A stretch of DNA of 64,000 bases from 13-2-20CM-66-19 sp036273735 (GCA_036273735.1 DASUHA010000053.1:1-64000); one strand, 5' to 3'. Numbered from the stretch's first letter, positions 43,021 through 51,840 are shown. Made by a program: numbers and translations. Notes: generated by a model from the letters alone, not told the origin.

Positions 43021-43914
43021 ATGAATCTGCACCATCTCTCGATCTTCCATGCGGTGGCCGGCACCGGCAGCCTCACGGCGTCGGCCCGCAAGCTGCACAT
43101 CTCGCAGCCTGCCCTGTCACGAGAGCTCAAAGTCTTCGAGGAGCGCCTGGGCGTCGCCCTGTTCGAGCGCCACTCGCGCGGCATGCGCCTCACCCAGGCC
43201 GGCGAAATACTGAGTCAGTACGCGAAGCGGCTCTTCGAGCTCGAGCGCGCCGCCGAAGGAGCCATGCGCGAGATCGCCGGCGGGCATCAGGGGCGACTCT
43301 CGATCGGCGCGAGTAACACGATCGGGACTTATGTATTGCCGCGCGTTCTCGCCGCCTTCAGGCGCTCGCGGCCCACGGTGCAGGTGACTCTGTTCGTGGG
43401 CAACACCCAGCAGGTATCGCAAGGCGTCGATGACCTGCGCTTCATGCTGGGTTTCATCGAGGGGCCGCTGCACTTCCGAGGGCTGCGCGCGGAGGTCTTT
43501 CGGGACGATGAGATCGTTCCGGTCGCCTCGCCCGATCACCCGCTCTTCAGCCGGCGGCGGCTGACGGTCGGCGACCTGCGCGATCAGCCACTACTGGTGC
43601 GCGAGAGCGGCTCGGGAACGCGGGAAGTCATTGCGGCGAAGCTGCACCGCTGGAGCCTCACTCAGAATCCAACCATGGAATTCGGCAACACGGAGGCACT
43701 CAAGCGCGCCGCAGTGCACGGTGGCGGCATAGCGTGGCTGCCGCGCATCTGCATGGTGAGCGAGTTGCGCGAGGGCGCCCTGTGTGAGCTGCCGTTGCGG
43801 GATCTCAAGATCGTGCGACCCCTGATGGTCCTCAGTCGGGAAGGAGCGCCCGTGCAGGCGGTGGCGGAAGCGTTCCTGCAGCTATTGCGCGAGGGAAGCC
43901 GCCCGGGCGCCTGA
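43021..43914 (+). CDS. LysR-family regulator, divergent from soeABC
   Basis: A 297-residue LysR protein. The winged helix is at residues 1-60 (HHLSIFHAVAGTGSLTASAR, KLHISQPALSRELKVFEERL) and the co-inducer domain follows (RLSIGASNTIGTYVLPRVLA, with LLVRESGSGTREVIAAKL). The CysB/CysL/CbbR-like features (IGASNTIG, ESGSGTRE) suggest a small anionic or sulfur-related inducer. The Met at 43021 starts the family sequence; an in-frame Met at 43015 is close by and the ORF extends to 42958 across the operator. It probably controls soeABC. The EmrAB-type genes follow in the same direction after 33 bases. Confidence 0.92.
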   Translation: MNLHHLSIFHAVAGTGSLTASARKLHISQPALSRELKVFEERLGVALFERHSRGMRLTQAGEILSQYAKRLFELERAAEGAMREIAGGHQGRLSIGASNTIGTYVLPRVLAAFRRSRPTVQVTLFVGNTQQVSQGVDDLRFMLGFIEGPLHFRGLRAEVFRDDEIVPVASPDHPLFSRRRLTVGDLRDQPLLVRESGSGTREVIAAKLHRWSLTQNPTMEFGNTEALKRAAVHGGGIAWLPRICMVSELREGALCELPLRDLKIVRPLMVLSREGAPVQAVAEAFLQLLREGSRPGA

Positions 43915-43947
43915 CGGCGCGGGACCGCGACTTGCGGCCAGGACGCC

Positions 43948-45198
43948 GTGAGCCCTGAGCGCACGGAACCCTCATCGCCGCAAGGAACGCCCCAGGAAAC
44001 CGCAGGACAGCGGGAGCGACGGCCAGGCAGATCAGCCTGGTCGCGCCGTTTCCCGTGGATATTCGGCATCGCAGCCGTGGTCGTGGGCGTCGCGGCATTG
44101 GGATACTACTTCCTCTATGCGCAGTACTACATTGACACCAAGGATGCCTACGTACAGGGAGATCTGATCCGCGTTGCGCCGCAAGTGAGCGGCACGGTGA
44201 CCGAGATTGCCGCGGATGAGACGCAGTACGTGCGGCAGGGAGCCTCTGTGGTACGACTGGACCCGACCGATAGCGATGTGGCTCTGGCGCGAGCGGAGGC
44301 GAGCCTGGCGCAGACGGTACGGGACGTGGCCCATTTGTTCGATATGGAACGCCAGGCGCAGGCCGCCGTCGCCAGCCAGGAAGCCCAGGAGAAGCTTGCT
44401 GCGCGCACGCTGCGCCGCGACCGCAGCATCGCCAGTGCCGGTGCAATATCACGACAGCGCATCGACCAGGATCAGACTGCCGACCGCAACCTGCAGGCGG
44501 CGCTCAGAGAAGCGCGTGCACAGCTGGCTTCCGCTCGTTCCTCGGTCTCGGGAACCGACCCGACGACGCATCCGCAGGTGCTGCTGGCCGAAGCCAACCT
44601 GCGCGCCGCCTGGCTGGCGCGGCAGCGCACGGCTGTCCTGGCTCCCGTGTCAGGATACATCGTGCGACGAACGGTGCAGCTCGGCGAGCAGGTCGGCCCC
44701 GGCACGGAGATGCTCGCCATCGCTCCACTCGAGAGCGTCTGGGTCGATGCCAACTTCAAGGAGACTCAGCTTTCCAAGCTGCGCATCGGCCAACCGGTGT
44801 CATTGACTGCCGACCTCTACGGCAGGCGGTACCGCTTCCATGGGAAGGTGCTCGGTCTTGCGGGCGGGACGGGTGAGGCGCTCGCGGTCCTCCCGCCCGA
44901 GAACGCCAGCGGCAATTGGATCAAGATCGTGCAACGCCTGCCCGTGCGGATCGGGCTCGACCCGCGTGAGCTTCGCGATCGCCCGCTCTTTCTCGGGCTT
45001 TCGATGGACGTGGATGTCGACGTTCACGACAGGAACGGTGCATCGCTCACCCAGACACCCGCCTGGCCGGCAGCGCTACGCACCAATGTCTACGCATCGC
45101 GGGACGCCGGCGTGACCCCATTGATCCACCGCATCGTGAGTCAGAACCTGGGGCAATCGCCTCCAGCCGCACCACGGACCGCCCGGGCCATACCATGA
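43948..45198 (+). CDS. emrA: EmrA/HlyD-type membrane fusion protein
   Basis: A 416-residue periplasmic adaptor of a tripartite drug exporter. One N-terminal membrane segment (WIFGIAAVVVGVAALGYYFL) is followed by half a lipoyl motif (AQYYIDTKDAYVQGDLIRVA, PQVSGTVTEIAAD), a helical hairpin (RAEASLAQTVRDVAHLFDME) and the second lipoyl half (TAVLAPVSGYIVRRTVQLGE), then a beta-barrel (WVDANFKETQLSKLRIGQPV). The start is GTG, 33 bases after the LysR gene. Its stop overlaps the EmrB-type start (ATGA). Confidence 0.92.
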   Translation: MSPERTEPSSPQGTPQETAGQRERRPGRSAWSRRFPWIFGIAAVVVGVAALGYYFLYAQYYIDTKDAYVQGDLIRVAPQVSGTVTEIAADETQYVRQGASVVRLDPTDSDVALARAEASLAQTVRDVAHLFDMERQAQAAVASQEAQEKLAARTLRRDRSIASAGAISRQRIDQDQTADRNLQAALREARAQLASARSSVSGTDPTTHPQVLLAEANLRAAWLARQRTAVLAPVSGYIVRRTVQLGEQVGPGTEMLAIAPLESVWVDANFKETQLSKLRIGQPVSLTADLYGRRYRFHGKVLGLAGGTGEALAVLPPENASGNWIKIVQRLPVRIGLDPRELRDRPLFLGLSMDVDVDVHDRNGASLTQTPAWPAALRTNVYASRDAGVTPLIHRIVSQNLGQSPPAAPRTARAIP

Positions 45199-46742
45199 GT
45201 GCTGCTTGGCCGGCGGCCCGCGCGGGGGTTCACCCGTGGCTGGTCGCCCCGGTGGTCGCACTGGCGGCCTTCATGGAGGTTCTGGACATCTCCGTAGCCA
45301 ACGTCGCGCTGCCGCACATCGCCGGCGATCTCTCGGTGAGCCGCGATGAGTCGACCTGGATCCTCACGAGCTATCTCGTGGCCAACGCCATCATCATGCC
45401 GATCACCGGCTGGCTCGCAGCCCGCTTCGGGCGGAAACGTCTCTTCCTGACCTGCATCGCCGCCTTCACGATCGTGTCGCTTCTTTGTGGGCTTGCTCCC
45501 AGCCTGCCGGCGCTCGTCATCCTGCGGGCACTGCAGGGCGCCGCCGGCGGTGGTCTCCAGCCGACGGGCCAGGCAATCCTCAACGATGCGTTCCCGCGCG
45601 AGAAGCAGGGTATGGCGACGGCCGTTTACGGCGTCGCCGTAGTGATGGCCCCGGCGATAGGTCCGTCGCTCGGCGGCTGGATCACCGACAACTATGACTG
45701 GCGATGGGTGTTCCTGATCAACGTGCCGGTAGGTGCGCTGCTCCTTTTCCTGATCGGCGCCCTGGTGAAGACACCGAATGAGGCGCCAAGCGCACAGCGC
45801 AGCGGCGTCGACTGGACCGGCTTCTGGCTCGTAGCCGCCTCGCTCGGCTGCCTGCAGATCGCGCTCGATCGCGGACAGGAATATGACTGGTTCGCCTCCG
45901 GGATGATCACGACGCTGTGCGTGGTCTCGGCGATCTCATTCGTGTTCCTGATCTGGTGGGAGCTGCAACACGCAAGTCCCATGGTGAATCTGCGCCTGCT
46001 CAAGCGACGGAATTTCGCCGTCTCGTTCTTCCTCATGTTCATGCTGGGCTTCATGATCTTCGGCACCACCTATCTACTGCCCGCATTCGCCCAGTACGTC
46101 ATGGGATATCAGGCAACGCAGGCCGGAGAGTTGCTCATGCCCGGCGGGCTGCTGCTCATGGCTCTTTTCCCCTTCGTCGGCCGCATTCTCAATCGGGTAG
46201 ACCTGCGGCTGCTGATCGGCATCGGCATCGTGCTCGCAGCCATGGCTCTCCTCTGGATGACGAACTTCTATGAGGGCGTCTCGTTCGGCACTGTGGCACT
46301 GGGGCGCGTCTACCAATACGTGGGGCTTGCCTTCCTCTTCCTCCCGATCAACGCGCTCGGTTTCGGGGACATCCCTGCGGGCCAAACCAACTACGGCTCG
46401 GCGCTGATAAACCTCGCGAGAAACTTCGGAGGCAGCGTCGGTGTCGCGTTCACCTCCACACTGGTGACGCGGCGCATGCAGTTCCATCAAAGCCATCTGG
46501 TCGGACACCTGCAGCCGCTCGATCCCGCCTATCCCGGGTTCCTCAGGCAACTGGGGCAGGCCACACATGCGGCGCCAGGAAGCGCTGCGACCCTGGCGCA
46601 CGTCTCGCAAATCGTCCAGCAGCAGGCCTCCCTCCTGAGCTACCTCGACGGATTCAAGGCGCTGGCCGTGGCCTTCCTGCTGTTGCTGCCGGTGTTGTTT
46701 CTGGCACGACCGGGCACGGCCGCCGCGCGCGCGCCCACTTGA
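45195..46742 (+). CDS. emrB: DHA2-family MFS drug transporter, EmrB/QacA type
   Basis: A 515-residue transporter with about 14 membrane segments. Family motifs are LDISVANVALPHIAGDLSVS in segment 1, TSYLVANAIIMPITGWLAAR followed by FGRKRLF (motif A), and LRALQGAAGGGLQPTGQAIL with VVMAPAIGPSLGGWITDNYD, WRWVFLINVPVG (motif C region). It exports hydrophobic compounds by proton antiport together with the EmrA-type adaptor encoded just upstream. No TolC-like outer-membrane channel gene is present in the window, so a channel encoded elsewhere would be used. Confidence 0.93.
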   Translation: MSAAWPAARAGVHPWLVAPVVALAAFMEVLDISVANVALPHIAGDLSVSRDESTWILTSYLVANAIIMPITGWLAARFGRKRLFLTCIAAFTIVSLLCGLAPSLPALVILRALQGAAGGGLQPTGQAILNDAFPREKQGMATAVYGVAVVMAPAIGPSLGGWITDNYDWRWVFLINVPVGALLLFLIGALVKTPNEAPSAQRSGVDWTGFWLVAASLGCLQIALDRGQEYDWFASGMITTLCVVSAISFVFLIWWELQHASPMVNLRLLKRRNFAVSFFLMFMLGFMIFGTTYLLPAFAQYVMGYQATQAGELLMPGGLLLMALFPFVGRILNRVDLRLLIGIGIVLAAMALLWMTNFYEGVSFGTVALGRVYQYVGLAFLFLPINALGFGDIPAGQTNYGSALINLARNFGGSVGVAFTSTLVTRRMQFHQSHLVGHLQPLDPAYPGFLRQLGQATHAAPGSAATLAHVSQIVQQQASLLSYLDGFKALAVAFLLLLPVLFLARPGTAAARAPT

Positions 46743-46778
46743 GACACCTCAGGCGCCGACCGGCACTGCAGGCCCATC

Positions 46779-47186
46779 TCACCATACGGTAACCAGTACC
46801 CGTCTCTCGTGCGGCTCGTTGCGGTGCTCCCACAGGTAAATCCCCTGCCATCGGCCGAGCTGCAGATCACCGCCGGCGACCGGAATCACGATCGAGCTCT
46901 GGGTCAGCGTGGTCCGGATGTGCGCCGGCATGTCGTCAGGCCCTTCCGCATCATGCTCGTACCGTGGATCACCGTCAGGGACGAGGCGGCTCATGAAGGC
47001 CTCGAGATCACGCCGGACGCTCGAGTCCCAGTTCTCCCCTGCGAGGAGCGAGGCGCTCGTGTGCGGCACAAAGACGTTGCAGACACCGTCCGTCACACCG
47101 CTATCGCGCGCAATGGACGCCAAATCCTTCGTGAGCTCTATGAAGCCCCGGCCCGGTGTACGTACCGTGAGCTCTCGTCTATGCAT
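46779..47186 (-). CDS. YjbQ family (secondary thiamine-phosphate synthase-like) protein
   Basis: A 135-residue UPF0047/YjbQ protein. The signature GVCNVFVPHTSASLLAGENW with D in SVRRDLEAFMSRLVP, then MPAHIRTTLTQSSIVIPVAG and LQLGRWQGIYLWEHR, is diagnostic. Some members have weak thiamine-phosphate synthase activity, but the main role of the family is unknown. The Met at 47186 is at the family start; the ORF upstream of it is open to 47282 but overlaps the divergent SDR gene. A TATAAT hexamer at 47207-47212 lies in the divergent gap. Confidence 0.92.
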   Translation of the reverse strand: MHRRELTVRTPGRGFIELTKDLASIARDSGVTDGVCNVFVPHTSASLLAGENWDSSVRRDLEAFMSRLVPDGDPRYEHDAEGPDDMPAHIRTTLTQSSIVIPVAGGDLQLGRWQGIYLWEHRNEPHERRVLVTVW

Positions 47187-47244
47187 TTGCGCACCTCCGC
47201 AGGCCCTATAATACCGCCTGCAATCCGCAACACAGAGGCTCTCC

Positions 47245-48003
47245 GTGCAAATCAGCCTGAGCAACACGACCGTGCTCGTCACCGGCGCCAGCCGGGGGAT
47301 TGGCGCGGCGGTCGCCCTCGCAATGGGGAAGGCAGGCGCAACGGTCGCGATTCACTACCGCGACCAGCAGCAGCGGGCAGAAGCACTGGCGGCAAGAATC
47401 GGCGCCTCCGCGGTGATCTTCCAGGCTGATCTGTCCAACATCGACGAGTGCGCAGCGCTTTGGAACGCCGTGGTCGCGCGGTTCGGACGCATCGACACGC
47501 TGGTCAACAACGCCGGGATTGCCATATCGTCCCCGCTGGATCTTGCAGGCCAGGAATGGGTGAGGGGCTGGGACACGACGATGGCAGTCAACCTTCGGGC
47601 GCCGGCCATCCTCTCCAGGCTCGCGATCGGGCACTTCGTGGAGACAGGCGGCGGCCGCATCATCAACATCTCATCCCGTGCGGCTTTCCGCGGCGACCAG
47701 CCTGCCTATCTCGCATATGCAGCATCCAAGGGAGGCCTGGTCGCTCTGACCCGCTCCATCGCCAGGGGATTCGGCAAAGCAGGTATCCTGGCCTTCAATG
47801 TGGCGCCCGGCTTCACGCGGACCGAGATGGCACAGGATTTTCTGGATCAGTACGGAGAGGACTACGCCACCCACGACATCGCTCTGAAGCGTCTGACGGA
47901 GCCCGAAGACATCGCTCCGTTCGTCGTATTCCTGGCAAGCGGTCTCGGCGATCATTCGACCGGCTGTACGATCGATATCAACGCCGCATCGTACGTCCAC
48001 TGA
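47245..48003 (+). CDS. Short-chain dehydrogenase/reductase
   Basis: A 252-residue classical SDR resembling 3-oxoacyl-ACP reductases. NAD(P) binding is shown by TVLVTGASRGIGAAVAL and LVNNAGIAI; the catalytic serine, tyrosine and lysine are in IINISSRAAFRGDQPAYLAY (S, Y) and AASKGGLVALTRSIARGF (K). The C-terminus (GLGDHSTGCTIDINAASYVH) is normal. The start is GTG. It is divergent from the YjbQ gene. The substrate is not evident; there are no fatty-acid genes next to it. Confidence 0.9.
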   Translation: MQISLSNTTVLVTGASRGIGAAVALAMGKAGATVAIHYRDQQQRAEALAARIGASAVIFQADLSNIDECAALWNAVVARFGRIDTLVNNAGIAISSPLDLAGQEWVRGWDTTMAVNLRAPAILSRLAIGHFVETGGGRIINISSRAAFRGDQPAYLAYAASKGGLVALTRSIARGFGKAGILAFNVAPGFTRTEMAQDFLDQYGEDYATHDIALKRLTEPEDIAPFVVFLASGLGDHSTGCTIDINAASYVH

Positions 48004-48005
48004 CC

Positions 48006-49613
48006 TCAGCGGCGCCGGCTCAGGCGCGCGTGCATATCACCGCCGCCGGGTTGCACGGCAGCGGGAACACCGGTCGACAACTGCAGCCGGTAGTGCCCCA
48101 TCATTTGCATCAGGCTCATCGCCTGCTCCTTGAGCGCCTGCGCCGCCGCGGTAGCCTCCTCGACCAGCGCCGCATTCTGCCGCGTCATTCCATCCATCGA
48201 GGTCACGGCGCGGTTCACCTGTTCGATTCCCGAGGCCTGCTCGCGGCTCGAGTCCGCTATCTCCGCCATGACGTCCGTCACCTTCTTCACCCGGGTCACG
48301 ATCTCGCCCAGCACCTTGCCCGATTCGTCGACCAGCTTGGTTCCCTCGCTCACCTTGCCCACCGAATCCTGAATGAGCGCCTTGATCTCCTTGGCCGCCC
48401 CGGCGCTTCTCGATGCGAGATTGCGCACTTCGGATGCCACCACCGCGAAGCCTCTGCCCTGCTCCCCGGCTCGTGCCGCCTCCACCGCCGCGTTCAACGC
48501 CAGGAGGTTCGTCTGGAATGCGATCTCATCGATCACTCCGATGATCTCCGCGATCTTGCTGCTCGCGGCGCTGATCTCGCTCATCGCCGCAACGGCGGAG
48601 CCGACGACACTGCCGCCACGCTCGGCGTGCTCCTGCGCGGCCACGGCCAGTTGGTTCGCCTGCACCGCGCTGTCCGCATTGTTCTTCACCCTCGCGGTCA
48701 TCTGCTCCATCGAGGAGGTTGTCTGCACCAGGCTCGAGGCTTGCTCCTCGGTGAGCCTGCTCAAAGCGAGGTTGCCGCGCGAGATCTCCTCCGCCCCGGC
48801 CTGCACCGCGCGACAGGTCTGCGTGAGGCCGGCAACCACTTCCATCATGGCCTGGACAATGGAGTTGACCGAGCCGGCAAGCGCTTTGAACTCGCCGGAT
48901 TTGTCGCTCACTCCCATTCTCGAAGTCAGGTCGCCTTCGACGGCCCGACCCACGACCTGAACCGTCTCCGCCACCGTCCGCGAGACACAATCGATGAGCT
49001 CATTGACGCTCTGCGCGAGCAGGAGCAGATTGCCTGCCTTGCCGTGCATTGCGATACGCCGCTCGCTCGCACCGGCGAGAACTGCCTGGATGACCTCGCG
49101 AGACTCCCGTACCGCCCCATCGAGCGCGCGTGTCTCGAGGACACGCTGTGTGATGTCCCGGCCGATGCCCACGAGGCCGGTCACACGGCCACTCGCATCG
49201 CGCAGCGGCACCTTGGTCGTCTCCAGGTGCATGAGATGGCCCGCCGGGTCACGGCATTCCTCTTCGCGCGCCTGCAGCGGCGTGCCGGAGCGGATCACCG
49301 CCTGCTCATCCTCATGGTAAAGCGTGGCCAGCTCTTTGGGATGAAAGTCGAAGTCGTTCTTGCCCAGGAGCTCTGCGGGCGTCTTCGCTCCCATGACGCG
49401 CGCCACGGCGAGGTTGGCGAGCAGGAACCGCCCCTGGACATCCTTCACGTAGATCAGGTCCGGGAGATTGTCGATGAGCGTTCTCAGCATCGCGCTCTCG
49501 GCGCTCGCGGCGAGCTCCCTGCCGGCCCGCCATTTGCGCGCGAGCAGATACGTCGCCGCACCGACGGCCGCGGCAAGAGTAACGATCGACGTATAAATCA
49601 GGTATGCAGTCAT
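48006..49613 (-). CDS. PAS-domain methyl-accepting chemotaxis protein
   Basis: A 535-residue chemoreceptor. One N-terminal membrane segment (YLIYTSIVTLAAAVGAATYLL) is followed by a cytoplasmic PAS domain (TLIDNLPDLIYVKDVQGRFL, then GLVGIGRDITQR), a HAMP-like linker and a signalling hairpin with the conserved tip IDEIAFQTNLLALNAAVEAA, RAGEQGRGFAVVASEVRNLA. There is no periplasmic sensor region, so it senses something internal such as redox or a small cytoplasmic ligand. A 9-bp inverted repeat directly abuts the start codon. No cheA/cheW genes are in the window. Confidence 0.92.
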   Translation of the reverse strand: MTAYLIYTSIVTLAAAVGAATYLLARKWRAGRELAASAESAMLRTLIDNLPDLIYVKDVQGRFLLANLAVARVMGAKTPAELLGKNDFDFHPKELATLYHEDEQAVIRSGTPLQAREEECRDPAGHLMHLETTKVPLRDASGRVTGLVGIGRDITQRVLETRALDGAVRESREVIQAVLAGASERRIAMHGKAGNLLLLAQSVNELIDCVSRTVAETVQVVGRAVEGDLTSRMGVSDKSGEFKALAGSVNSIVQAMMEVVAGLTQTCRAVQAGAEEISRGNLALSRLTEEQASSLVQTTSSMEQMTARVKNNADSAVQANQLAVAAQEHAERGGSVVGSAVAAMSEISAASSKIAEIIGVIDEIAFQTNLLALNAAVEAARAGEQGRGFAVVASEVRNLASRSAGAAKEIKALIQDSVGKVSEGTKLVDESGKVLGEIVTRVKKVTDVMAEIADSSREQASGIEQVNRAVTSMDGMTRQNAALVEEATAAAQALKEQAMSLMQMMGHYRLQLSTGVPAAVQPGGGDMHARLSRRR

Positions 49614-49651
49614 CGGGAATCCCCGACCCTAGTTCGGATCAAGGATTCCCG
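49614..49651 (-). promoter_or_regulatory. Inverted repeat abutting the chemoreceptor start codon
   Basis: CGGGAATCC (49614-49622) and GGATTCCCG (49643-49651) form a perfect 9-bp inverted repeat with a 20-base spacer, ending at the base before the ATG. In mRNA the stem would cover the ribosome-binding region. It may be a protein-binding operator or a translational control hairpin. Confidence 0.5.
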
Positions 49652-49834
49652 ATCCGTTACCGCAGCACCGAGACCGCTATCACGGGAGCGCGGAGCCGTT
49701 CCGTGATCCACGTCTAAGCCCGTGAGCCGAAGGGCCTGGGACCCAAGCCTCAGCTCCAGCTATCCCGCCCTCAGGCTCCCGGCCCGGAAGCCGAGCGGCC
49801 AGACTCGCGCCCGTGGGTCAACAGCCCGCCGGCA
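49652..49834. other. Gap downstream of the arabinofuranosidase gene
   Basis: No gene is recognised. It holds whatever promoter serves the chemoreceptor gene; no clear -35/-10 pair was found by eye. Confidence 0.35.
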
Positions 49835-51406
49835 CTACCGTGCGGCGACCACCGCGACCGACATGGGTGGCAGACGAAACAACAGCGAGCCCCCCTTGCT
49901 CGTTCCCTTGAAGGGTGCCGGCTCGACGGCCTGCGGATGCTCGAATGTGTTGTGGGCATCCATGGCATCCGCCGTGAGAACCTCACCCGTCGCGGCGCGG
50001 GCATCGAGGCCATCGATCCGCGTCGATACGTTGACCGCGTGGTGCGGATCGAGGTTCACGAGCGCCAGGTGGATCGTGCCGGCGGTGTCGCGCGCCGCCA
50101 CTGCATCGGCGGCCGGCATTGAAATGGAGCCGTACCTATACGAAGGCGTGTGGATTTTGACAGGCAGATAGGTTGCGTCCTGGAACGGGACGTACATGCG
50201 AAAGACATAATAGGTCGGCGTCAGGATCATTTTGCCGCCCCGTGTCAGGATCATCGCCTGCAGCACGTTGATCATCTGCGCGATGTTGGCCATGCGCACA
50301 CGATCAGCGTGACGCTGGAAAATATCGAGCGAGACCGCCGCGACCAGGGCATCGCGCAAGGAGTTCTGCTGATACAGGAACCCCGGATGCGAGCCGGGCT
50401 CCGAGTCGTACCACGTGCCCCACTCATCGACGAAAAGGGCGACGCGCTTCTGCGGATCGTACTTGTCCATGATGGCCGAGTGACGGGTGATGTACTCGTC
50501 GATCCGTTGAGCGGCAGCGAGCGTTGCTGCCCATTGATCCTCGCCGAATCCGGTGGCGGCGCCCTTGTGCTTCCAGTTGCCCGTCGGAATCGAATAGTAG
50601 TGCAGTGACAGCGCATCCATCAGGTCGCCCGCCCGGGCCATCATGACGTCCGTCCAGTGATAGTCGTCATCGTGGGCGCCGCTCGCGACCACCTCGATCC
50701 CTTCGGGGGCATGGTCTCGCACGAACGTGGCGTAGCGGCGGAAGAGATCGGCATAGTATTCGGGCCTCATGTTGCCGCCGCAGCCCCAGGCTTCGTTGCC
50801 GATGCCGAAGTAAGGCAGGTGCCACGGACGGTCCCGTCCGTTTCGCCGCCGCAACTGCGCGAGGCTCCCTTGCGAGCCGGACGTGATGTACTCAGCCCAG
50901 TCCGCCATGTCCTGGGGCGGGGCCGAGCCGACGTCCCCGGTTACGTATGCATCGGCCCCGATCATCTCGGCGAAATCGAGGAACTCGTTCGTGCCGAAGG
51001 AGTTGGGCTCCATGACGCCACCCCAATGCGTGTTGATGCGCACCGGGCGCCGGGCGCGCGGGCCGATTCCATCGCGCCAGTGATAGTCGTCGGCAAAGCA
51101 GCCGCCCGGCCAGCGGACCACCGGGACGTGGAGCGCCTTCAGCGCTGCCAGCACATCATTGCGGTAGCCCCGGGTGTTGGGAATCGGCGAGCCCTCCCCT
51201 ACCCAGATGCCGCCGTAGACACCGCGCCCCAGGTGCTCGGCAAACTGGCCGAAGAGGTGGCGGTCGATCCTCGGTCCCGGTGCGTTGGCCTGCACGGTAA
51301 TCGAGACATCAGGTGCGCGGGCAGCATTCGCCGGGACTGCCGCCAGCGCGGCGGCGAGGATCAGCGCCGGGGCGCAGAGCGTAGCGAGGCGACTGGCCTG
51401 ACTCAT
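49835..51406 (-). CDS. Alpha-L-arabinofuranosidase, GH51, exported
   Basis: A protein of about 523 residues that removes arabinofuranosyl side chains from plant polysaccharides. A signal peptide (LATLCAPALILAAALAAVPA) precedes the GH51 TIM barrel: HLFGQFAEHLGRGVYGGIWV, VVRWPGGCFADDYHWRDGIG, the acid/base glutamate in YFGIGNEAWGCGGNM, and the nucleophile glutamate in ALFVDEWGTWYD. The C-terminal beta domain follows. The Met at 51406 fits the signal peptide; the ORF is open to 51457. A sigma70-like promoter with a LacI-type operator lies just upstream. Confidence 0.93.
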   Translation of the reverse strand: MSQASRLATLCAPALILAAALAAVPANAARAPDVSITVQANAPGPRIDRHLFGQFAEHLGRGVYGGIWVGEGSPIPNTRGYRNDVLAALKALHVPVVRWPGGCFADDYHWRDGIGPRARRPVRINTHWGGVMEPNSFGTNEFLDFAEMIGADAYVTGDVGSAPPQDMADWAEYITSGSQGSLAQLRRRNGRDRPWHLPYFGIGNEAWGCGGNMRPEYYADLFRRYATFVRDHAPEGIEVVASGAHDDDYHWTDVMMARAGDLMDALSLHYYSIPTGNWKHKGAATGFGEDQWAATLAAAQRIDEYITRHSAIMDKYDPQKRVALFVDEWGTWYDSEPGSHPGFLYQQNSLRDALVAAVSLDIFQRHADRVRMANIAQMINVLQAMILTRGGKMILTPTYYVFRMYVPFQDATYLPVKIHTPSYRYGSISMPAADAVAARDTAGTIHLALVNLDPHHAVNVSTRIDGLDARAATGEVLTADAMDAHNTFEHPQAVEPAPFKGTSKGGSLLFRLPPMSVAVVAAR

Positions 51407-51440
51407 GGGATTCTCACTTTCGCGCCGGCGACGGCGTGAT

Positions 51441-51452
51441 GGTAACGCTACC
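51441..51452 (-). promoter_or_regulatory. LacI-family-type operator of the arabinofuranosidase gene
   Basis: GGTA-ACGC-TACC is a palindrome symmetric at 10 of 12 positions, with CG near its centre, the usual form of LacI-family sugar-responsive operators. It begins a few bases downstream of the predicted transcription start, where a bound repressor would block transcription. No LacI-family gene is in the window. Confidence 0.6.
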
Positions 51453-51462
51453 GGCAAATGTC

Positions 51463-51491
51463 AGTATTGTCTTAGTTATTCGGAGTGTCAA
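51463..51491 (-). promoter_or_regulatory. Sigma70-like promoter of the arabinofuranosidase gene
   Basis: On the minus strand TTGACA (51486-51491) and AATACT (51463-51468) are separated by exactly 17 bases. The -35 is a perfect consensus, the -10 matches four of six. The start codon lies about 50 bp further on. Confidence 0.65.
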
Positions 51492-51504
51492 GAAGCGCCC
51501 GCGG

Positions 51505-51795
51505 CTATCGGCCGCCGTCGGCGAGAAGATCGTGATGCTCGGGGTGCCGCCGGATGTGGCTCGCCACGAACGAGCAGAGCGGCACCACCTTCTCGCCCCT
51601 CTCGCGCACCAGCCCGAGCGCACCCTCGACCAACCTCGAGCCGACACCGCCGCCGCGCAGCGCGGCAGGAACCTCCGCGTATGTCATGCTGACGATGTGG
51701 CCGTTGCGGCGGTAGTTGATGAACGCAAGGGCGCCTTCGACCTGCAGCTCATAGCGCTGGCGGGCGGGATCGTCACGGACGGTGTTGGTCATCAT
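51505..51795 (-). CDS. Small GNAT-family N-acetyltransferase, YjdJ type
   Basis: A protein of about 96 residues with the short GNAT form. It has GALAFINYRRNGHIVSMTYA (strand pair), the acetyl-CoA loop LRGGGVGSRLVEGALGLVRE and the C-terminal block VVPLCSFVASHIRRHPEHHD, diagnostic of the YjdJ/GtlB-like group. Substrate unknown. GGAGG lies eight bases before the ATG at 51795; a second ATG follows directly at 51792. Confidence 0.9.
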   Translation of the reverse strand: MMTNTVRDDPARQRYELQVEGALAFINYRRNGHIVSMTYAEVPAALRGGGVGSRLVEGALGLVRERGEKVVPLCSFVASHIRRHPEHHDLLADGGR

Positions 51796-51840
51796 GCCTC
51801 GATCCTCCATTGGAGCAGCTCACGGCGGCGGCGACTCCCA

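Noticed and set aside
47448..49706. 752-residue plus-strand ORF
   Set aside because: It is out of frame with the SDR gene and antisense to the chemoreceptor, whose signalling tip is unmistakable on the minus strand.
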